DNA of 11,936 nt from Firmicutes bacterium CAG:170 (GTDB lineage Bacteria; Bacillota; Clostridia; Oscillospirales; Oscillospiraceae): positions 26,557 to 38,492 of the forward strand of contig FR887209.1 of NCBI GenBank assembly GCA_000436735.1, read 5' to 3'. The translations under genes were made by a program, and so were the position numbers. Under the pieces are notes generated by a model that worked only from the letters and a program-made list of their open reading frames with translations, was not told the origin of the DNA and ran no database searches. This document shows, in pieces, positions 6,739-11,936 of this stretch; the first letter of the stretch is position 1; each line of letters starts with the position of its first letter.

Positions 6739-8717
6739 CCGCGAGTGAAAACGTCCGCGCTCTGTCCGCCGTGTATCAGGAGTTCGGAGAGTACACGGAC
6801 GAGGTCGCGTTCTTCGTCGAGCAGGTCACCGGCCACATGATCCCGGACTTCCGCCCCGCGCTGAGGCACGGCGTGCGCGCGCTGATCGAAGAGATCGACA
6901 AAAAGCTGGAAAAAGGCGGGCTTGACCGCAAGCATACGGAAAACTTGACGGCGATGAAGCGCAGCCTGAACTGCGCAATCCGTCTGGCGCAGCGCTACGC
7001 CGCGCTCACGCATACGCAGCAGCAGACGGCGGACGAGGCAAGAAAAGCGGAGCTTGAACTGATGGAGCGGACGCTCCGGCGCGTGCCGGAGTATGGCGCA
7101 GAGTCGCTGCTCGAGGCGATGCAGTCCTATGTGCTTCTGTGGCAGGTCATGTGTCTGGAGCAGGCGCCGAATCCGTTCGCCTTCTCTGTCGGCAACGCCG
7201 ACCGTATTTTTGAGCCGTACCGCGCGATGGAGGGACTCTCCCGCGAGGAGGCAGCGGCGCTGTTCAAGCATTTCCTCGTGTTCTTCAACGTCGGTGAGCG
7301 GAGCTGGGCGATCTCCCAGAACGTCCTGCTCAGCGGCAAGGATACGCAGGGCAATGACCTGACCAACCTCATGAGCTACGCCATCCTCGACGCCTATTAT
7401 GACATGAACCTGCCGCAGCCCATCCTCTCGGTAAAGCTGCACAGCCGGACGCCGCAGCGGCTTTATGAGGAGCTTGGACGATTCTTCTTTACGCCTGGCT
7501 GCCTGACGCCGTCGCTCTTCAACGACGACTCGCTGTTTGAGACGCTGCGTGAGCATGGCGTGGACGAGCAGGATCTGCCCGACTACTCCGTGGCGGGCTG
7601 CCAGGAGCCGCTCATCATGGGCAAGGACAATGCCAATACGACAAACAGCTGGCTCAACATGGGAAAGGTGCTGGAGCTGACGCTCAGCGGCGGCGTTTCT
7701 ACGCTGACCGGCAAAGAGATCGGCCCGCAGAAGCACTATGACGCGGAATATCTGCTCCGCAACATCCGGCCGATCTTCTATGAAAATCTGCAATACTTTG
7801 CGGAGAAGATGCGCGACGCTGCAAACGGCGCGTCCAAGGCCATCTCGCTGCTGCCCGTCCCGTTTCTGAGCTGCTTTGAGGGCGGACTGGAAACGGCAGT
7901 GGACGTCCGCGACACCACGGAGCAGGGAACCAAATATAACGGAAGCGGCTGCCTGATCCACGGCCTGTCCGTTGTGGCGGATTCGTTTGTGGCGATCGAC
8001 CATCTGATGAAGGAACGTCCGGAGGACGCACAGAAGCTGATCGACGCCTGCGGCTGCGGCTTTGAGGGCTATGAGGAGCTGCGCGCGTATCTGCGCGCCT
8101 GCCCGAAGTACGGCAACAACACGCCGGAGGTCGATCAGGAGGCTGCGGAGATCGCAGAGCGTGTATCGGAAATGGTAGAGGACCTTAAAAACTATCTGGG
8201 CAATCCCTTCCGTCCCGACTGGAGCTCGCCGTCCACGCATCTGCTCTACGGCTACTGGGTCGGCGCGACGCCGGACGGACGCGGCAGCCGGGAGATGCTG
8301 GGCTACGGCATCGACCCGCTGTTCAGCCGGGCCAACTCCGGCCTCGGCTTCCGGACGCTGTCCACGATGCAGCTGCCCTTCTGCCGGATGAACGGCGGAT
8401 GCGCGTCGCATTTCGGCGTCGATCCGAAGTATTTCACAGCGGAGAGCTATGAGGAAAAGGGCGTCCAGTTCTATGAGCGCGTGCTCCGGCCGCTGTTCTT
8501 CAATCCGGGCAACCCGCACCGCGCGCCGTTCTATCTCTATGTAAACGTTACGACGGCGGAAACGCTGCGGAAGGTGCTGGCCGACCCGAAAAAATATGCG
8601 CCCAGCGGCGTGTATATCATGCGGATCCACGGGACTTTCGTCAATTTCCTGGATCTGAGCCCCGCGATCCAGAAGGACATCATCGAGCGTCTGGACCCCG
8701 GCTCGACCAGCTGCTGA
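6723..8717 (+). CDS. Glycyl radical enzyme (pyruvate formate-lyase-like), N-terminally truncated
   Basis: This gene encodes most of a glycyl radical enzyme of unassigned reaction, a class that uses a protein glycyl radical and an active-site cysteine. Numbered from the ATG at 6723 (664 residues), VTGHMIPDF at ~36-44 matches an element found near residue 160 in glycerol dehydratase, so about 120 N-terminal residues are absent. The Cys loop VAGCQEP gives Cys293 and Glu295; the Glu is shared with dehydratase/lyase-type members. The C-terminal radical loop is RIHGTF with Gly637, then VNFLDLSPAIQKDII. Start choice is uncertain: TTG 6705 and ATG 6723 are the only candidates after the in-frame TAG at 6699, and neither has a convincing ribosome binding site, as expected if the real 5' end was lost. 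No activating radical-SAM gene is in the window. It lies 9 bp before the kinase/isomerase chimera, so they probably share a transcript. Confidence 0.82.
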   Translation: MRSHAAASENVRALSAVYQEFGEYTDEVAFFVEQVTGHMIPDFRPALRHGVRALIEEIDKKLEKGGLDRKHTENLTAMKRSLNCAIRLAQRYAALTHTQQQTADEARKAELELMERTLRRVPEYGAESLLEAMQSYVLLWQVMCLEQAPNPFAFSVGNADRIFEPYRAMEGLSREEAAALFKHFLVFFNVGERSWAISQNVLLSGKDTQGNDLTNLMSYAILDAYYDMNLPQPILSVKLHSRTPQRLYEELGRFFFTPGCLTPSLFNDDSLFETLREHGVDEQDLPDYSVAGCQEPLIMGKDNANTTNSWLNMGKVLELTLSGGVSTLTGKEIGPQKHYDAEYLLRNIRPIFYENLQYFAEKMRDAANGASKAISLLPVPFLSCFEGGLETAVDVRDTTEQGTKYNGSGCLIHGLSVVADSFVAIDHLMKERPEDAQKLIDACGCGFEGYEELRAYLRACPKYGNNTPEVDQEAAEIAERVSEMVEDLKNYLGNPFRPDWSSPSTHLLYGYWVGATPDGRGSREMLGYGIDPLFSRANSGLGFRTLSTMQLPFCRMNGGCASHFGVDPKYFTAESYEEKGVQFYERVLRPLFFNPGNPHRAPFYLYVNVTTAETLRKVLADPKKYAPSGVYIMRIHGTFVNFLDLSPAIQKDIIERLDPGSTSC

Positions 8718-8726
8718 GGAATCAAA

Positions 8727-9416
8727 ATGAAAACACTGGGACTCGATATCGGCACGACCACGATCAGCGCGGTCGTGCTGGAAAACGGCGCGGAGCTGGA
8801 TTCGCTGACGCTGCCGAACGGCGGCTTCCTGACCGGCTGCGCGCCATGGGAGAGAATACAGGACCCGCTGGCCATCCGCGCGACGGTCATGCAGGCGGTC
8901 GAGGCGCTTTTTGCGTGCTATCCGGATATCCGCGCCATCGGCGCGGGCTGCCTCATTCTGGAGGTGCAGGAGCCGACGGATTTCACCATCCAGCCGGAGC
9001 ACTGGTGCGGGGAGTATCACCTGAACGATCAGGAGATGTATCTGGGCCTGGACAAGGACACGGCGCTGGACTGCTTCCGCTTCGATCTCTACGGCGAGAG
9101 CGCCGTGGAGCAGGGAAGAAAAAAGCCTGCCATTTTCTACGAGAACGGCGGCTTGAAGGTCGAAACGCTGATCGGCGAGGCGGATACGCCCTGCTTCTCC
9201 ATGCGGCGCTATCTGCTCGAAAAGGGCAGCTTCACGCTGGATCAGCCTGCCTCCGTCTGGGTATGCGCGGCAGGCGAGGGCTGCGTGGAGGCGGACGGTG
9301 AGCGCCGGGAGCTTCACATGGGCGATTACTTCTTCCTTCCGGCGGCTGCCGCGGGAAAATGCACTGTTTCCAGCGAGCACGGGCTCACGCTCGTGTGCTG
9401 CATGGGCGGCGAATAA
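8727..9416 (+). CDS. Chimeric ORF: FGGY sugar kinase N-terminus joined to mannose-6-phosphate isomerase C-terminus
   Basis: The 229-residue product is two gene ends joined in frame. Residues 1 to ~72 are the start of an FGGY carbohydrate kinase: LGLDIGTTTISAVVL is the phosphate-binding loop of the ASKHA fold, and the helix running into PDIRAIG normally continues as a GxTGQMHG-type motif. From ~73 (AGCLILEVQEPTDFTIQPEH, then DQEMYLGLDKDTALDC) it is the C-terminal part of a Firmicute class I mannose-6-phosphate isomerase, with the final cupin strand MGDYFFLPAAAAGKC. The joint falls in GCC ATC GGC (8934-8942), where both parents read Ala-Ile-Gly. The kinase lacks its catalytic domain and the isomerase lacks its metal site, so the product should be inactive. 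A ribosome binding site GAGGA at 8716-8720, overlapping the upstream stop, fits the kinase start. Confidence 0.8.
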   Translation: MKTLGLDIGTTTISAVVLENGAELDSLTLPNGGFLTGCAPWERIQDPLAIRATVMQAVEALFACYPDIRAIGAGCLILEVQEPTDFTIQPEHWCGEYHLNDQEMYLGLDKDTALDCFRFDLYGESAVEQGRKKPAIFYENGGLKVETLIGEADTPCFSMRRYLLEKGSFTLDQPASVWVCAAGEGCVEADGERRELHMGDYFFLPAAAAGKCTVSSEHGLTLVCCMGGE

Positions 9417-9428
9417 ACAGAAGAAAGC

Positions 9429-9454
9429 TCCGGCGGCGCTTTTGCGCCGCCGGA
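9429..9454 (+). terminator. GC-rich hairpin after the chimeric ORF
   Basis: An 11-bp perfect stem (TCCGGCGGCGC with GCGCCGCCGGA) with a TTTT loop begins 13 bases after the stop. No proper T-run follows (ACTGAGCG), so termination here is likely weak on its own; a second, better hairpin follows 38 bases on. Confidence 0.55.
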
Positions 9455-9491
9455 ACTGAGCGTGTCATTGTTTCTTCGACGCGCTCGAACG

Positions 9492-9527
9492 GCGGAAGCG
9501 GGAATGCGGCTTCCGCTGTTTCTTTTT
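9492..9527 (+). terminator. Rho-independent terminator
   Basis: GCGGAAGC (9492-9499) pairs with GCTTCCGC (9509-9516), with a 9-base loop, and is followed by TGTTTCTTTTT. This is a standard intrinsic terminator for the glycyl-radical/chimera transcript. Confidence 0.75.
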
Positions 9528-9554
9528 GACTTTCCGGGAAAAGAATGATAGACT
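9526..9554 (+). promoter_or_regulatory. Sigma-A type promoter for the 9594 gene and pyrophosphatase
   Basis: TTGACT (9526-9531) and TAGACT (9549-9554) are separated by exactly 17 bases, about 40 bases before the start codon. The -35 box shares its first bases with the T-run of the preceding terminator, so one transcript ends where the next begins. The -10 matches consensus at 4 of 6 positions. Confidence 0.6.
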
Positions 9555-9593
9555 GAAAGCAGAAACAGGAAAATAACAGGCAGGAGACAGGTT

Positions 9594-10361
9594 ATGACGC
9601 TTTTACAATACTATCTGCAATTTGTCGCGGAGATCTGTGAGGGCGCCCGTCCGCTCCCGGACGGGATCACGCTGACGCAGACGGACGATATGCGCCGCGC
9701 GGTGGAGCTGCAATCCCAGATCCAGGCGATGGGCATTCCGGCCTTTGTGCGAAGGTGCGCCGAGGCAAGCGGAATCGAGATCCCGGAGGCGGAATACGAG
9801 CACTTCGACCCCTCGCAGCTGACGCAGGCGCTCAGCCAGCTTACCGCGCAGCAGAATGCCGCGCCCGAGGCGGCGGAGACACCGCAGGAAGCGCCGGAGG
9901 AGCCGGTCAGGAGCGAGATCCGCGATATCTACGAGGTGTTCCTCGACAGCGTCTGTCTCGAGGACGACCTGCTGCTCTATCTGATCGACGTGCTGAAGCG
10001 CCGCGACGCCGAGGCGTTCCGGACGCTTTCCCATGCCGCCGCGCGCACCATCCTCGACATGGACGATTTTCTGGCGTGGCTCGGCAACAAGGAGCTGCTG
10101 GCTCCGGTGGAGGAGGGCGCGTGCGCCCGGATCATGGACGCCTGTCTGGAGCGGCTGTGCGGTGAGGAGCGGATGGAGCTGCTGGCGGCGCTGCTGGCCG
10201 GAGATCAAAAGACCTTCGAGCTGTTCCGCTGCGAGGCCCCGGAGCTTCAGCATCTGCCGGACGCGACGTATGAATGGTTCAGCAAATATTATCTCGACCG
10301 CTATTATCCCGTCCGTTTTATGATGAAATACCGCGGCATCGAATTCCCGAAGGCGGAATGA
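9594..10361 (+). CDS. Hypothetical acidic protein upstream of pyrophosphatase
   Basis: I do not recognise this 255-residue protein. It has no signal peptide and no clear membrane segment, so it is probably cytoplasmic. Three parts are visible: an N-terminal section (1 to ~85, beginning MTLLQYYLQFVAEICEG), an Ala/Glu/Pro-rich linker at ~86-106 (AAPEAAETPQEAPEEP), and a C-terminal mostly helical section that is rich in Leu, Asp and Glu and ends with aromatic YYLDRYYPVRFMMKYRGIEF. No catalytic motif was seen. AGGAG at 9582-9586, 7 bases before the ATG, supports the start. The stop is 18 bases before the pyrophosphatase start with no terminator between, so the two form an operon behind the promoter at 9526-9554. 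Codon use and GC content resemble the neighbours, so it looks native. The overall layout suggests two folded domains joined by a flexible tether. Confidence 0.85.
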   Translation: MTLLQYYLQFVAEICEGARPLPDGITLTQTDDMRRAVELQSQIQAMGIPAFVRRCAEASGIEIPEAEYEHFDPSQLTQALSQLTAQQNAAPEAAETPQEAPEEPVRSEIRDIYEVFLDSVCLEDDLLLYLIDVLKRRDAEAFRTLSHAAARTILDMDDFLAWLGNKELLAPVEEGACARIMDACLERLCGEERMELLAALLAGDQKTFELFRCEAPELQHLPDATYEWFSKYYLDRYYPVRFMMKYRGIEFPKAE

Positions 10362-10379
10362 CGCAGAAAGGAGACTGTC

Positions 10380-11936
10380 ATGGATCCCATTTATGTCACC
10401 GGCCACCGCAACCCGGACACGGATTCCATCGTGTCGGCCATCGCCTATGCCGCGCTTCGCAACGCGCTGGGCGACCGCGAATTCGTCGCGGCACGCCTCG
10501 GGCATGTCAGCGATGAAACGAATCTCATTCTGGACCGCTTTGGTTTCCAGCCGCCGGTCCACATCCAGACGATGCGCACGCAGGTCTGCGACCTCGACTA
10601 TGATACGCCGCCCGCGCTCAGCGGGGCCGTGACAGTCAGCCGCGCGTGGGACGCTATCCGCGCCATCCGCAGCAGCGCCTCGCTCCCGGTCACGACCGAC
10701 GACGGCGGACTTTACGGGATGCTTTCCTCCAACGAGATCGCGGCCTATGATATCCAGACCATCACCGACGCGCACGTCGATTCCATCCCGGTTTTCAATC
10801 TGCTGAGCGTTCTGGACGGGAAGATCCTGAACGAGGCGGGCAATCTGGTGGACAGCGTGAGCGGAGAGGTCTCCATCGCGCTGCCGCAGAACAATCCCAA
10901 TCTGCTGTTTTCCTCCCGGGAAAGCATCGTCATCTGCGGCCAGCAGCCGGATATGGCGCGGCGTGCCATTGAGCTGGGCGTCTGCTGCCTGATCGTCTGT
11001 CAGGCGGAGCTGCCGGAGGATCTGCGCAATGCGCCGACGGACACCTGCATCATCGCCACGCCCTACGACGCCTTTAAGGCTGCGCGGATGGTCTTTCATG
11101 CCATTCCCGTCCAGCGCGTCTGCCGGACGGAGGAGCTTCAGGCGTTCCATCTGACCGACTTTGTGGACGACGTGAAGGAGATCGTCCTGAAAAGCCGTCA
11201 CCGCAGCTATCCGATCCTCGACGAGAACGAGAAGGTCGTGGGTACGCTTTCCAGGTATCACCTCATCAAGCCGCGCCGAAAGCGCGTCGTTCTGGTCGAT
11301 CACAACGAGGTCTCGCAGTCCGTGCCCGGCCTCGAGCAGGCGGAGATCTTGGAAATCATCGACCATCACCGCCTCGCGGATATCCAGACCGGAAGCCCCA
11401 TCTACTTCCGCAACGAGCCGGTCGGCTCCACCGCGACGATCATTTCCAGCATGTATCAGGAAAAAGGACTCATGCCGCCAAGCAATCTGGCGGGACTTCT
11501 GGCGGCGGCGATCGTCGCAGATACCGTCATGTTCAAGTCGCCGACCTCCACGCCGCTCGATCATCGGATGGCGGAGCGTATGGCGCGCATCGCCAATGTT
11601 TCGCTGGATGATCTCGGCAAGGAGATCTTCGCCGCGTCTACCTCGGACGATAAGCCTGCGGACGCGCTGCTGTTTGCGGATTTCAAGGATTTCCACATCG
11701 CGGATCACGATTTCGGCATCAGTCAGATCACCTGCGTCGATTCCAGCCACCTGCTCCAGCGCAGCGAGGAATTTTTGGAGCTTATGCGCCAGACTATGCA
11801 CAAGCGCGGCTACAGCTTCATGATCCTAATGCTGACGGATGTTCTGGTCGAGGGCTCGCACCTCCTGTATGTTGGAGACGAGGATATCATGACGCAGGCC
11901 TTCGGCGTACACCTCAAGGATCATGCCTGCTTCCTG
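10380..11936 (+). CDS. Mn-dependent inorganic pyrophosphatase with CBS and DRTGG domains (3' partial)
   Basis: Family II pyrophosphatase hydrolysing PPi to two phosphates in the cytoplasm, pulling biosynthetic reactions forward. The DHH domain starts with GHRNPDTDS (metal ligands His9, Asp13, Asp15) and is interrupted by a regulatory insert: a first CBS motif (~85-135), a DRTGG domain (~175-245) and a second CBS motif (~258-305). In characterised members this insert binds adenine nucleotides and lets them tune activity. The DHH part resumes with VDHNE (Asp307) and IDHHR (328-331), then PVGSTAT and ADTVMFKSPT (Asp381), and the DHHA2 domain follows. The window ends after 519 codons; relatives run to ~545, so the terminal substrate-binding RKKQ-type motif lies outside. 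AAAGGAG at 10367-10373, 6 bases before the ATG, fixes the start. All visible catalytic residues are present. Confidence 0.95.
   Translation, partial: MDPIYVTGHRNPDTDSIVSAIAYAALRNALGDREFVAARLGHVSDETNLILDRFGFQPPVHIQTMRTQVCDLDYDTPPALSGAVTVSRAWDAIRAIRSSASLPVTTDDGGLYGMLSSNEIAAYDIQTITDAHVDSIPVFNLLSVLDGKILNEAGNLVDSVSGEVSIALPQNNPNLLFSSRESIVICGQQPDMARRAIELGVCCLIVCQAELPEDLRNAPTDTCIIATPYDAFKAARMVFHAIPVQRVCRTEELQAFHLTDFVDDVKEIVLKSRHRSYPILDENEKVVGTLSRYHLIKPRRKRVVLVDHNEVSQSVPGLEQAEILEIIDHHRLADIQTGSPIYFRNEPVGSTATIISSMYQEKGLMPPSNLAGLLAAAIVADTVMFKSPTSTPLDHRMAERMARIANVSLDDLGKEIFAASTSDDKPADALLFADFKDFHIADHDFGISQITCVDSSHLLQRSEEFLELMRQTMHKRGYSFMILMLTDVLVEGSHLLYVGDEDIMTQAFGVHLKDHACFL

Noticed and set aside
6606..9380. 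A 924-codon open frame on the minus strand opposite the glycyl radical enzyme and the chimera.
   Set aside because: It is a by-product of GC-rich codon use: composition is Arg/Ala/Gln/His-rich with no family motif, while the plus strand holds clear conserved motifs.
10031..10043. A 13-bp match (CCATGCCGCCGCG) to the right edge of repeat copy 2.
   Set aside because: It is short, GC-rich and lies in an ordinary His-Ala-Ala coding stretch; likely chance.
9603..11801. A 732-codon open frame on the minus strand opposite the hypothetical gene and the pyrophosphatase.
   Set aside because: Same cause; it crosses a gene boundary and covers a clearly conserved plus-strand pyrophosphatase.

Overview
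The window looks like chromosomal DNA from a GC-rich (about 60%) Firmicute, most likely an anaerobic gut clostridium of the Oscillospiraceae/Ruminococcaceae type. This is inferred from strong AAAGGAGG ribosome binding sites, a standard F-type ATP synthase operon, a glycyl radical enzyme (strict anaerobe chemistry) and a CBS/DRTGG-type family II pyrophosphatase. No rRNA or other taxonomic marker is present, so the genus is not determinable.

Region 1 (1-4754, + strand): the distal part of the atp operon, encoding the F1 sector in the order delta (cut at the window start), alpha, gamma, beta, epsilon. Spacing is tight: gamma and beta have strong Shine-Dalgarno sites and epsilon overlaps beta by 4 bp. 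All catalytic motifs are intact. The membrane subunits a, c and b would lie to the left, so ion specificity cannot be read here.

Region 2 (4755-4858): two hairpins between converging genes, serving as terminators for atp (+) and for the phosphoesterase (-).

Region 3 (4859 to about 9416): an accessory locus with signs of damage. On the minus strand, a purple-acid-phosphatase-like metallophosphoesterase is translationally coupled to the 3' end of an FAD-dependent oxidoreductase gene. That oxidoreductase survives only as its C-terminal third and carries a frameshift. Head-to-head with it on the plus strand is a glycyl radical enzyme lacking roughly its first 120 residues. Next comes a 229-residue chimera joining the first ~72 residues of an FGGY sugar kinase to the C-terminal part of a class I mannose-6-phosphate isomerase. 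A perfect 19-bp direct repeat sits at both ends of the oxidoreductase fragment, and the kinase/isomerase joint falls where both parent families read Ala-Ile-Gly. The region is either a catabolic locus collapsed by short-homology deletions or a set of assembly/read chimeras; sequence alone cannot decide.

Region 4 (9417-11936, + strand): two hairpins, a good promoter, an unrecognised acidic 255-residue protein gene, and a CBS-DRTGG-DHH-DHHA2 inorganic pyrophosphatase gene running off the window end. The last two form an operon.

No tRNA, rRNA, CRISPR array, riboswitch, transposase or integrase was seen. The strongest candidates for novelty are the rearranged region 3 and the unusual glycyl-radical motif of its glycyl radical enzyme.
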